Below, one piece after another: positions 51,323-59,519 of a stretch of DNA of 64,000 bases. Origin of the DNA: Teichococcus coralli (GTDB lineage: Bacteria > Pseudomonadota > Alphaproteobacteria > Acetobacterales > Acetobacteraceae); the NCBI RefSeq assembly GCF_009829925.1, contig NZ_SNVJ01000014.1:1-64000 (forward strand), written 5' to 3'. Made by a program: the position numbers and the translations under genes. A model generated the notes under the pieces. The model saw only the letters and a program-made list of their open reading frames with translations, did not search any database and was not told where the DNA came from. Position 1 is the stretch's first letter, and each line of letters begins with the position of its first letter.

Positions 51323-51428
51323 TGGCGCGGGGCGGCGGCATCGATCTCTGAACCCGGTCCGGCGAAGCCGTTCCGGCGCAGGCTGGTCGCCTCGGCCATG
51401 CCCCTCCACCCCGTCCTCATGGCCTGGC

Positions 51429-52394
51429 CTAATCCACGCGCACGCCGGCGGCGGCGATCACCTCTCCCCAGGCCTTGCGGTCCCGCGCCATGCGGGCGCC
51501 AAACGCCTCAGGCCCTTCGAACATGGGCGTCAGGCCGTTGTCGCGGAGCTGCTTCTGCAGGGCGGCATCCTGCAAGGCCCGTCTGGTGGCCTCAGCCCAG
51601 GCGCTGACGGCCGCCTCCGGCATGCCGCGCGGACCGCACAGCCCGAACCAGCCGGCGATTTCCAGCCCCGGCACGGCGCCCGAGAGCAGCGGGACTTCGG
51701 GAAAAGCGGATTTCATGGACGCGTCCCCGAGCGCGACGAGGCGGAGCTTGCCGCCCTGCACCTGGGAGATGACGTCGCCGAGGTTGGTGACCATGAAGTC
51801 GGCGCGCCCGGCCATGATGTCGAGCGCCGCCGGAGCCGCCCCGCGATAGGGGACATGCAGCAGCTTGATGCCGGCCATCCGCTGCAACCGCTCGCCCGAG
51901 AGGTGCTGCGCGGTGCCGATTCCGGCGCTGGCGTAGCTCAGGCCGCCGGGCTTCGCCCGCGCCGCGGCCAGGAAGTCCTCCATGCTGCTGTAGGGCCCGC
52001 CCGCCCGCACCACGGCGCCGTAGCTGGACAACGCGACATTGGCGACTGGGATCAGGTCCTTGCGCGGGTCGATGGGCATCGGCAGCCCAGGCAGCTCCGG
52101 GCTGATGGTCATGGTGCCCATGGGGCACTGGAACAGCACCGAGCCGTCCGTATCGCCGCGCACCACGGCTTCCGCCGCGATGAATCCGTTGGCGCCCGTC
52201 CGGTTCTCGACCACCACGTTGCGTTCGAGGAGCGGCGCGACGGCGTTCGCGACCAGCCGTGCCACCAGGTCCGAGGTCCCGCCAGGCGCGAAGCCGCCGA
52301 TGATGCGCAGCGTCCGGTCGGGAAGCTGCGCCCGGGCGGGCGGAGCGAGAGCGGCGCAGGCCACCAGGGCCGCAGCGAGCACGCGTTTCAACAT
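51429..52394 (-). CDS. TctC/Bug-family periplasmic binding protein
   Basis: This 321-residue binding protein has a signal peptide at residues 1-22 (PARAQ end). It continues with LRIIGGFAPGGTSDLVARLV, then VVVENRTGANGFIAAEAV, the core of the tripartite tricarboxylate transporter receptor family. SYASAGIGTAQHLSGERLQ and LLHVPYRGAAPAALDIMAGR are further hallmarks. Such receptors are often orphans, as here: no TctA or TctB gene is near. A broken paralogue lies directly upstream. The ligand (an organic acid or similar) is unknown. Confidence 0.9.
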   Translation of the reverse strand: MLKRVLAAALVACAALAPPARAQLPDRTLRIIGGFAPGGTSDLVARLVANAVAPLLERNVVVENRTGANGFIAAEAVVRGDTDGSVLFQCPMGTMTISPELPGLPMPIDPRKDLIPVANVALSSYGAVVRAGGPYSSMEDFLAAARAKPGGLSYASAGIGTAQHLSGERLQRMAGIKLLHVPYRGAAPAALDIMAGRADFMVTNLGDVISQVQGGKLRLVALGDASMKSAFPEVPLLSGAVPGLEIAGWFGLCGPRGMPEAAVSAWAEATRRALQDAALQKQLRDNGLTPMFEGPEAFGARMARDRKAWGEVIAAAGVRVD

Positions 52395-52424
52395 CTTGGT
52401 TCCTCCCTGCCCATCCGGGCTTGC

Positions 52425-52698
52425 TTATTCAACGCGGATGCCTCCGGCGCGGATCACCTCGCGCCACTGCTTCCAGTCCTGGGCGATCGTGGCGGTTGGC
52501 GCCGGTGCGGTTCTCCACCACCGGCTGCTGTTCGAAGGCGGGCGCCACCGCCTCGGCGACCAGCCGCGCGACGATGTCGCTTGTGCCGCCCGGCGCGAAG
52601 CCGCCGATGATGCGCCGCGGGTGGTCCGGAAAGGCATGGGCCAGGGGCGGGCAGAGCGCCATGGCCAGAATGGCCGCGGTCGCCAGGATCTTCCTCAT
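52425..52698 (-). pseudogene. Internally deleted TctC/Bug binding-protein gene
   Basis: The first 65 or so codons (from ATG 52698) encode a signal peptide and the conserved IIGGFAPGGTSDIVARLV, ending at VVENRTGAN. The very next bases, in another frame, encode the extreme C-terminus, DWKQWREVIRAGGIRVE, and a stop at 52425. About 230 codons in between are missing. The copy is a paralogue of the intact gene at 51429-52394, suggesting tandem duplication followed by deletion with a frameshift. It cannot give a working binding protein. Confidence 0.85.
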
Positions 52699-52761
52699 GA
52701 CGTCCTCCCGGGCCACCATTCCCTGGGCGGTCCCTTGTTTCGTTGTCGCCGGGACGGCGGA

Positions 52762-54348
52762 TCAGGGCCGCATCTGCAGGCGCCCCGGCTGCGGCATCCG
52801 CAAGGGCGCGGCGAGCTGTGCGAAGTCGCAGAGCAGCCGCCGCGTCTCGCGCGGATCAATGATCTCCTCCACCCAGAAGGTCTCGGCGGTGCGGAAGGGC
52901 GAGCGGAGCTGGTTCAGCCGGTCCTCGATCTCGCGCAGCTTCTGCGCGGGGTCGGGCGCGGCCTCGATCTCGGCCCGGTAGGCGGCCTCGATGCCGCCTT
53001 CGAGCGGCAGCGAGCCCCAGCGCGCGGAAAGCCAGGCATAGCGCAGCGAAAGCCGCCCGGCCGGCTGGTGCGCGGCGCCCGCGACGCCGAAGGCGTTGCG
53101 GATGATGATGCTGCACCAGGGCACCGTGGTCTGGTTCATCGCCGCCATGGCGCGCACGCCGTGGCGGATGGTGGCCGCGCGCTCGGCCTCCAGGCCGATC
53201 ATGAAGCCCGGGCAGTCCACCAGATAAACGACCGGCAGGTGGAAGGTCTCGGCCATGTCGAGGAAGCGCACGGCCTTCTGGCAGGTGTCGGCCGTCCAGG
53301 AGCCGCCGTAGAAGTACGGATCGCTGGCCATCAGCGCCACGGCGCGGCCGCCGAAGCGGGCGAAGCCGGTGATCAGCGAACGCCCGAACATCCGGCCTTG
53401 CTCGAAGAAGCTGCCGCGATCGACCACCGCCTCGATGATCCGCCGCATCTGGTAGACCCGGCGCCGGTCGCGCGGGACGATGGAGAAGAGGGAATCCTCG
53501 CGCCGCCCGGGATCGTCGTCGCAGGGCAGGTCGGGCGGCAGGCCATGCACCGAGGAGGGCAGGTAGGACAGGAAGCGGCGGGCGCATTCGAAGGCCTCCT
53601 CCTCGCTGTCCACCGCATGATCGACGGCGCCGCTCCTGGTCTGGATCTCCCAGCCGCCCAGCGCCTTCTTGTCGAGGTTCTGGCCGAGCCGGGCGACAAC
53701 GGGCGGCCCGGCCACGAACATCGCGGCGGTTTCCTTGGTCATCACGGAGTAATGGGTCGAGGCGAGGCGCGCCGCACCCAGCCCGGCCACCGAGCCGAGC
53801 CCCAGCCCCACCACCGGCACCGCGCTGAGGTTGAGCGTCGTGTAGTTGAACAGGCCGGTGCCGCCGACGCCGCCCGGCAGGTTGGCCCGCCCCGTCGTCT
53901 CGATGGTCTTGACCGAGCCGCCGCCGCCCGAGCCCTCGATGATGCGCACGATCGGCAGGCGGAACTCGTTGGCCATCCGCTCCGCCATCAGCGGCTTCTC
54001 GCGGATGGTGGCGTCGGCCGAGCCGCCGCGCACGGTGAAGTCGTCCCCCACCAGCACCACCGGGCGCGCATCCAGCGTGGCCCGGCCGAAGACGCAGTTG
54101 GACGGAGTCAGCCGCTCCAGCTCGCCGGCCCCGTCATACGCCGCCCGGCCGGCGATGGCGCCGATCTCGTGGAAGCTGCCGGGATCGGCCAGCTTGTCCA
54201 TTCGCTCGCGCACGGTGAGCCGGCCGCCGTCGTGCTGGCGGCGCACCTTGTCGGGGCCGCCCATCTCCCGCGCCATGGCCTCGCGCCGGCGCAGCTCGTC
54301 GAGTTCCGGCTGCCAGTCGGTGACGGGGGTGGGGATCGTGTCGGGCAT
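52762..54348 (-). CDS. Acyl-CoA carboxylase, carboxyltransferase subunit
   Basis: This is a 528-residue carboxyltransferase of the propionyl/acetyl-CoA carboxylase beta family. Landmarks are GGRLTVRERMDKLADPGSF, IIEGSGGGGSVKTIE near residue 137, GPPVVARLGQNLDKKALGG, and FGRSLITGFARFGGRAV, then VYLVDCPGFMIGLEAE in the biotin half. ATG 54348 is chosen because AGGAAGG lies six bases upstream; an ATG 18 bases earlier lacks one. With the biotin carboxylase and carrier genes upstream it forms a complete three-subunit enzyme. It differs clearly from MccB at 29760, so the substrate is probably not methylcrotonyl-CoA. Confidence 0.87.
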   Translation of the reverse strand: MPDTIPTPVTDWQPELDELRRREAMAREMGGPDKVRRQHDGGRLTVRERMDKLADPGSFHEIGAIAGRAAYDGAGELERLTPSNCVFGRATLDARPVVLVGDDFTVRGGSADATIREKPLMAERMANEFRLPIVRIIEGSGGGGSVKTIETTGRANLPGGVGGTGLFNYTTLNLSAVPVVGLGLGSVAGLGAARLASTHYSVMTKETAAMFVAGPPVVARLGQNLDKKALGGWEIQTRSGAVDHAVDSEEEAFECARRFLSYLPSSVHGLPPDLPCDDDPGRREDSLFSIVPRDRRRVYQMRRIIEAVVDRGSFFEQGRMFGRSLITGFARFGGRAVALMASDPYFYGGSWTADTCQKAVRFLDMAETFHLPVVYLVDCPGFMIGLEAERAATIRHGVRAMAAMNQTTVPWCSIIIRNAFGVAGAAHQPAGRLSLRYAWLSARWGSLPLEGGIEAAYRAEIEAAPDPAQKLREIEDRLNQLRSPFRTAETFWVEEIIDPRETRRLLCDFAQLAAPLRMPQPGRLQMRP

Positions 54349-54370
54349 CGGAACCTTCCTGTCCATCGGC

Positions 54371-55750
54371 TCAGGCGGCCGTCACGGCCAGCAGCCCGGC
54401 GCGGGCGCGGTCGAGGAAATGCGTATCCACCTGTCCCGCCGCCATCTCGGGACTGCGCAAGGCGGCGGCGAGGAAGCCGGCGTTGAGCCGCACGCCCGTG
54501 GCCGAGCAGCGATCGAGCGCCGCCGCCAGCTTCGCCAGGGCCTCGGCGCGGGTGGGGGCATGCGCGATGATCTTGGCCATCATCGGGTCGTAGAAGGGGG
54601 TGAGCGTGTCGCCCTCGCGCACGCCGGCATCGATGCGCAGGCCTGGTTCCGCCTCGGGCAGGACCAGTTTCTGCAGCCGTCCCGGCGAGGGCAGGAAGTT
54701 GCGGGCCGGATCCTCGGCGCAGAGCCGCGCCTCCACGGCATGCCCAGCCAGCCGGACGGCCTCCTGCGTCCAGGGGAGCGCCTCGCCGCGGGCGATGCGG
54801 ATCTGCCATTCCACCAGGTCCAGCCCCGCGACCATCTCGGTGACGGGGTGCTCGACCTGCAGGCGGGTGTTCATTTCGATGAACCACACGCGCTCCGCCC
54901 TCGGCGCCTCCCCGGCATCCGCCACGAACTCCACCGTGCCGGCACCGACATAGCCGACCGCCCGCGCGAGGGCGACGGCGCGGCGGCCGAGCTCCGCCCG
55001 CAGCGCTGCATCCAGGCCGGGGGCGGGGGATTCCTCGACCAGCTTCTGGTGGCGGCGCTGCAGGCTGCAGTCGCGCTCGCCCAGGTGCAGCACCGTGCCC
55101 TGCGCATCGGCCAGGATCTGCACCTCGATATGCCGTGCGCGCGGGACCAGCTTCTCCACCAGCACGCGGCTGTCGCCGAAGCCCGTGGCCTCGCGCCGGG
55201 CGGCGGCGAGGGCGGCGGGGAACTCGTCCGCGCCGGCGGCGCTGCGCATGCCGCGCCCGCCGCCGCCTGCGACGGCCTTGATCAGCACGGGGAAGCCGAT
55301 CCCCCGTGCCGCCGCCAGCAGGCGGGCGTCCGACTGGTCCTCGTCGTCATAACCCGGCACCGCCGCCACGCCGGCGCGGCGTGCCACGGCCTTGGCCGCG
55401 GCCTTGCTCCCCATGGCGCGGATCGCCGCCGGGGGCGGGCCGATGAAGGTCAGGCCCGCCTCCGCGCAGGCCTCGGCGAAGGCGGCATTCTCGCTGAGGA
55501 AGCCGTAGCCGGGATGCACCATGCGGGCGCCGCTGCGGCGTGCGGCCTCCAGCAGGGCGGGGATGGACAGATAGGACTGGCGGGGATGAGCGGGCCCGAT
55601 CGGCTCGGCCCGGTCGGCCGCCGCGACGTGCAGGGCCGCGACATCGGCCTCGGAAAACACGGCGATGCTGGGCAGGCCCATGCGCCGGCAGGTGGCGGCG
55701 ATGCGGCAGGCGATCTCGCCACGGTTGGCGATCAGGACCGGGCCTTCCAT
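54371..55750 (-). CDS. Acyl-CoA carboxylase, biotin carboxylase subunit
   Basis: This is a 459-residue biotin carboxylase without a fused biotinyl domain. It has the start GPVLIANRGEIACRIAATC, the ATP loop KAVAGGGGRGMRSA, GERDCSLQRRHQK and EMNTRLQVEHPVTEM. The C-terminal domain ends normally around residue 455. The missing carrier domain is supplied by the 73-codon gene 2 bp upstream. The carboxyltransferase gene follows after about 22 bp. The operon is divergent from a GntR-type regulator. Confidence 0.9.
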   Translation of the reverse strand: MEGPVLIANRGEIACRIAATCRRMGLPSIAVFSEADVAALHVAAADRAEPIGPAHPRQSYLSIPALLEAARRSGARMVHPGYGFLSENAAFAEACAEAGLTFIGPPPAAIRAMGSKAAAKAVARRAGVAAVPGYDDEDQSDARLLAAARGIGFPVLIKAVAGGGGRGMRSAAGADEFPAALAAARREATGFGDSRVLVEKLVPRARHIEVQILADAQGTVLHLGERDCSLQRRHQKLVEESPAPGLDAALRAELGRRAVALARAVGYVGAGTVEFVADAGEAPRAERVWFIEMNTRLQVEHPVTEMVAGLDLVEWQIRIARGEALPWTQEAVRLAGHAVEARLCAEDPARNFLPSPGRLQKLVLPEAEPGLRIDAGVREGDTLTPFYDPMMAKIIAHAPTRAEALAKLAAALDRCSATGVRLNAGFLAAALRSPEMAAGQVDTHFLDRARAGLLAVTAA

Positions 55751-55752
55751 CC

Positions 55753-55974
55753 TCAGGCCTCCAGCAGGGCGACGGCCTGGCCTTCCTCGACCTGGTCGCC
55801 CTCCGCCACCAGCACGGCGGCGATGCGGCCGGCCCGCGGGGCGGCGACGGGAATTTCCATCTTCATGGACTCCAGCAGCATCACCGTATCACCCTCGGCG
55901 AGCTGATCGCCGGGCTTGGCCTGAATCTGCCAGACGGATGCGGTGATCTCTGCGGCGATTTTCACCTCGGCCAT
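55753..55974 (-). CDS. Biotin carboxyl carrier protein (stand-alone)
   Basis: This 73-residue biotinyl domain has target Lys38 within LLESMKMEIP (Ser replaces the usual Ala in EAMKM). The mirror-image half reads GRIAAVLVAEGDQVEEGQAVALLEA. It is a minimal carrier with no N-terminal extension, unlike AccB of fatty-acid synthesis. ATG 55974 has GGGGGAG upstream and opens the carboxylase operon. Confidence 0.9.
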   Translation of the reverse strand: MAEVKIAAEITASVWQIQAKPGDQLAEGDTVMLLESMKMEIPVAAPRAGRIAAVLVAEGDQVEEGQAVALLEA

Positions 55975-56002
55975 GATAGTCTCCCCCCGGCGTCTTAATT
56001 TG

Positions 56003-56015
56003 TTGTCACAGATCA
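56003..56015. promoter_or_regulatory. Candidate GntR operator, copy 1
   Basis: TTGTCACAGATCA lies in the gap between the divergent carboxylase operon and gntR-type gene, inside an AT-rich patch. A 12/13 identical copy lies just downstream of the regulator, before the CoA-transferase gene. The shared position before three transcription starts suggests the regulator's binding site. Confidence 0.6.
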
Positions 56016-56070
56016 TAGCAGGCGGGCGGGAGTGTCAAGCGACCGTGCGGCCTTCGAAACGGAGGGGAGC

Positions 56071-56796
56071 ATGAGCGGACCTGCGGCCGCGTCGGCGCCG
56101 ATCACCACGGAAAGCGTCGGCGCCAAAGTTTACCAGCGGCTGCGCCTCGACCTGATGCGCAGCCGCTTCCGGCCGGGCGAAAAACTGAAGCTGCGCGACC
56201 TGGCGCAGGAGCTTGGGGTCAGCTCGACACCGGTGCGGGACGCGCTGGCTCGGCTGGTCAGCGAAGGCGCGCTGGAGCAGTTCGACCATCGCTCCGTGCG
56301 GGTGCCCGTGCTGTCCGACGAGCGCTTCCGCGAGATCGTCGAGCTTCGCGCCGAGCTGGAGGGCAAGGCCGCCGCGCGCGCCGCCGAACGCGCCCGGCCG
56401 GCCGATGCCGACCGGCTGGCGGAGATCCACGCGCGCATGACGGCGGCGCGGCTGGCCGGCGACGGCATCCCCATGCTGGAGGAGAACGAGCGCTTCCACA
56501 TGGGGATCTGCGCGCTGTCCGGGATGCCGGTGCTGACGCGGATCATCGAGGGGCTGTGGCTGCAATGCGGCCCCCTGCATGCCGGGCTGCGCCAGGTGCG
56601 CTTCCTGCACCACCCGGACGCGCATCCGCACCACGAGATCATCCGCGCCATGCGGGAGCGGGACGGCGCCCTGGCGCGGCTGGCGATCCAGCGCGACATC
56701 AGCGTCTATGCCGAGGTGCTGCTGCGGCGGTTGCCGGAGATCAACATCGGCGCCCTGACCGGAAGGCGCCGCCTGATGGTTGACGCGCGGGAATGA
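56071..56796 (+). CDS. GntR-family regulator, FCD (FadR-like) subgroup
   Basis: This is a 241-residue regulator with a winged helix at about residues 15-75 (VYQRLRLDLMRSRFRPGEKL, then LGVSSTPVRDALARL) and an all-helical FCD domain (LRAELEGKAAARAAE, ENERFHMGICALSG, HHPDAHPHHEII). FCD proteins bind organic acids or acyl-CoA-type ligands, often with a metal held by the His residues seen. ATG 56071 follows GGAGGGG; an upstream GTG at 56032 is less likely. It sits between the divergent acyl-CoA carboxylase operon and the CoA-transferase gene and probably controls both. Confidence 0.88.
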   Translation: MSGPAAASAPITTESVGAKVYQRLRLDLMRSRFRPGEKLKLRDLAQELGVSSTPVRDALARLVSEGALEQFDHRSVRVPVLSDERFREIVELRAELEGKAAARAAERARPADADRLAEIHARMTAARLAGDGIPMLEENERFHMGICALSGMPVLTRIIEGLWLQCGPLHAGLRQVRFLHHPDAHPHHEIIRAMRERDGALARLAIQRDISVYAEVLLRRLPEINIGALTGRRRLMVDARE

Positions 56797-56807
56797 GGGC
56801 AGTTTAG

Positions 56808-56820
56808 TTGTCACAAATCA
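56808..56820. promoter_or_regulatory. Candidate GntR operator, copy 2
   Basis: TTGTCACAAATCA begins 12 bp after the gntR-type stop and about 40 bp before the CoA-transferase start. It differs from copy 1 (56003-56015) at one base. Being in the short gap, it could control a separate CoA-transferase promoter. Confidence 0.6.
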
Positions 56821-56858
56821 CAAAATAGGCCGCGGCAGCGGCCAGAGGAAGAATGCCC

Positions 56859-59282
56859 ATGCCCCGGCCGCCCCATGCCGTCCTGCCGCTCGCCGCCATC
56901 CGCGTGCTGGAGGTGGGCGGCGGCACTGCGCTCTCCTATGTCGGCAAGCTGTTCGCCGATTTCGGGGCGGAGGTGCTGAAGCTGGAGCCGCCGGGCGGCG
57001 ATCCCCTGCGCCGCCAGGCGCCGCTGGTCGAAACCGGCGAAGGCCGGGAATCCGCCTTGTTTGCCTGGCTCAGCACCAACAAGCGCAGCCTCACCGCCGA
57101 CACTGCCGCCGCGTCGGGGCTTGAGCGCGCACGGCAACTGCTCCCCGGCTGCGACGTGCTGCTCGATGCGAGGCCGCGCGACGAGCGCGAGGCGGCGCCG
57201 CTCGGGATCGGCTTGCAGCATCTGGTGGCAGCCGAGCTGTCCGATTTCGGCGACAGCGGCCCCTATCGCGACTTCGCCGCGACCGACACGGTGCTGCGCG
57301 CCCTGGCCGGGGTCTTCGCCTGCACCGGTCCGGCGGAAGGGCCGCCCTCGCTGCTCGGCGGCATCGCCGGGGCGGTGACGGCGGCGCTCGCCGCCTTCAA
57401 CGCGGTGGCCGCCGCGCTCTGGTCCGGCGCCGGGCGCCGGCTGGAGATCAGCCTTCATGAGGCCAACATCGCCGTGGCGGAGTACCAGGCGGCGCAGAGC
57501 GTCACCAACCCGGAGGTGGAGCGCCGCTATGGCGTCAACCGCTTCGCTCCCACCTGTCCGCTCGGCGTCTATCGCTGCAAGGAGGGGTGGCTGGGTGTCT
57601 CGGTGGTGACACCGGCGCAGTTCCGCGGCTTCTGCGAAATGATCGGCATTCCCGAGATCGGGCATGACCCGCGCTTCGTCGTCGGGCTGGACCGGCTGCG
57701 CCATGTGGAGGAGCTTGAGGCACTGTTCGTCCCCCGCCTGCTCGGGCGCAGCGCGGAGGAATGGTTTGCCGAGGCGATCCGCCGCCGTCTCCCCTTCGCC
57801 GTGGTGCCGGACATGGCGACGCTGCTGCAAACGCCGACGCACCGCGCCCGCGATGCTTTCGCCACGGTGGAGCGGGGCAACGCGCGTTTCGAAGGGCCGA
57901 CCCTGCCGCAGCGGCTGACCCGCACGCCGCCCCTGCCGGGCGGCCGGGCGCCGCGCGCCGGCGAGCATGACGGGATGGCGGCACCACCGGCCCGTGGCCC
58001 CGCCGCCCCGCGCCCGGTGCCGCTGCCGCTCGCGGGGCTGCGCGTCGTGGACCTCTCGATGGGCTGGGCCGGGCCGCTCTGCACCCGCCAGCTTGCCGAT
58101 CTCGGCGCCGAGGTGATCAAGGTGGAGGCCTGCCAGTATCCGGACTGGTGGCGCGGCGTGGATCCCCGCCCCGCCTTCTTCGCCGAGCGGCGCTACGAGC
58201 AGGATGTCCGCTTCGCCGTGCTCAACCGCAACAAGGCCGGCATCACGCTCGACCTCACCAGGCCGGAGGGCAAGGCGCTGTTGAAGCGGCTGGTGCGCGA
58301 CGCCGACGCGGTGGTGGAGAACTATGCCCGCGAGGTGCTGCCGAAGCTCGGCCTCGATTACGCCGCCCTCTCCGCCGAGCGGCCGGACCTGGTGATGCTC
58401 TCCATGCCCGCCTTCGGGCTGGAGGGGCCCTGGCGCGACGCGCGCGCCTATGGCTCGACGCTGGAGCACGCCTCCGGCCTGCCCACCGTTTCCGGCGCGG
58501 CGGACTGGCCGCCCACCACCAACCAGCTCGCCTATGGCGACCCGATCGGCGGGCTGAACGCCGCCGCCGCCCTGCTGGTGGCGCTGCTGCACCGCCGGCG
58601 CACCGGCGAGGGGCAGCAGATCGACCTCGCGCAGGTCGAATGCATGTTCACGCTGGCGGCGCCCTGGATCATCGCGGCCTCCGTCACGGGCGATGCCGGG
58701 CCGCGCCTCGGCAACCGCCATCCGGAGCTGGTGCCGCACGGTGCCTTCCCCTGCCGGGATGAAGGCTGGACCGTGGTTGCGGCGCAGGATGACGCGGCCT
58801 GGGCGAGGCTGGCGCGCGCCATCGGCCGGCCGGACCTGGCGGAGGACCCCGCGCTGGCCACCGCCGCCGGCCGCCGGATCCGCGAGGGGGCGCTGGAGGA
58901 GGCGATCGCCACCTGGACGGCCGGACGCACCGCGGAAGCCGCGATGGCCGCGCTGCAGGCGGCGGGCGTCGCGGCCGGCGCCGTGCTCTGGCCGAGCGCC
59001 CTGAAGCGCGACCCGCACCTCGCCGCGCGCGGATTCTGGCAGGACGCCGAGCGGCCCTTCATCGGCCGGCACGAGCAGCCCTCGGCCCCGTTCCGCGAGG
59101 CGGGGAAGGGTCCCTATGCGGTGCGCCGCCCGGCGCCGACCCTGGGGCAGGACAACACCGCCGTGCTCGGGGGCCTGCTCGGCCTCCGGCCGGAAGAACT
59201 GCAACGGCTGGAGGCCGAAGGCATCATCGGTTGTGATGCGGTGCCGGTCGCGCAACGGAAGGCGCGCACGCCGATCATCTGA
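56859..59282 (+). CDS. Tandem-fused CaiB/BaiF family CoA-transferase
   Basis: This protein of about 807 residues consists of two complete type III CoA-transferase halves joined by an Ala/Pro-rich linker (about 370-392). Half 1 starts IRVLEVGGGTALSYVGKLFA and has LSDFGDSGPYRDF. Half 2 starts LRVVDLSMGWAGPLCTRQLA and has VVENYAREVLPKLGLDY and GEGQQIDLAQVE. At the usual catalytic Asp position both halves have Glu (SLHEAN and QVECMF), a variant known in some members. These enzymes form interlocked dimers, so the fusion may make an intramolecular pair. SD spacing favours ATG 56859 over 56853. It may activate the acid later used by the carboxylase. Confidence 0.87.
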   Translation: MPRPPHAVLPLAAIRVLEVGGGTALSYVGKLFADFGAEVLKLEPPGGDPLRRQAPLVETGEGRESALFAWLSTNKRSLTADTAAASGLERARQLLPGCDVLLDARPRDEREAAPLGIGLQHLVAAELSDFGDSGPYRDFAATDTVLRALAGVFACTGPAEGPPSLLGGIAGAVTAALAAFNAVAAALWSGAGRRLEISLHEANIAVAEYQAAQSVTNPEVERRYGVNRFAPTCPLGVYRCKEGWLGVSVVTPAQFRGFCEMIGIPEIGHDPRFVVGLDRLRHVEELEALFVPRLLGRSAEEWFAEAIRRRLPFAVVPDMATLLQTPTHRARDAFATVERGNARFEGPTLPQRLTRTPPLPGGRAPRAGEHDGMAAPPARGPAAPRPVPLPLAGLRVVDLSMGWAGPLCTRQLADLGAEVIKVEACQYPDWWRGVDPRPAFFAERRYEQDVRFAVLNRNKAGITLDLTRPEGKALLKRLVRDADAVVENYAREVLPKLGLDYAALSAERPDLVMLSMPAFGLEGPWRDARAYGSTLEHASGLPTVSGAADWPPTTNQLAYGDPIGGLNAAAALLVALLHRRRTGEGQQIDLAQVECMFTLAAPWIIAASVTGDAGPRLGNRHPELVPHGAFPCRDEGWTVVAAQDDAAWARLARAIGRPDLAEDPALATAAGRRIREGALEEAIATWTAGRTAEAAMAALQAAGVAAGAVLWPSALKRDPHLAARGFWQDAERPFIGRHEQPSAPFREAGKGPYAVRRPAPTLGQDNTAVLGGLLGLRPEELQRLEAEGIIGCDAVPVAQRKARTPII

Positions 59283-59519
59283 TCGCGGCACCGCAGAGGA
59301 CCGAAGGAGGAACCATGTCCATGAGGCGGCCGCTTCGCCTCGGCGCCCTCCGCCCGCAGGCTTCCCCGGCTCTCCCGATCGCCTGTTCGCCCACCGCTGC
59401 CATGCCGGATTGCCGCCCCGGCCTCAGAAACGGAAGCGGCACCGGTTCACCGTCATGTGGATCGCCTTCGCCGTGGCGGCGGCTTGTGGCGCAGGAAGCC
59501 GCATGGTTGTCTTCCGCAC

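Noticed and set aside
56811-59291. An 826-codon open frame on the minus strand
   Set aside because: It is fully opposite the CoA-transferase gene, with no domain and antisense-like composition.
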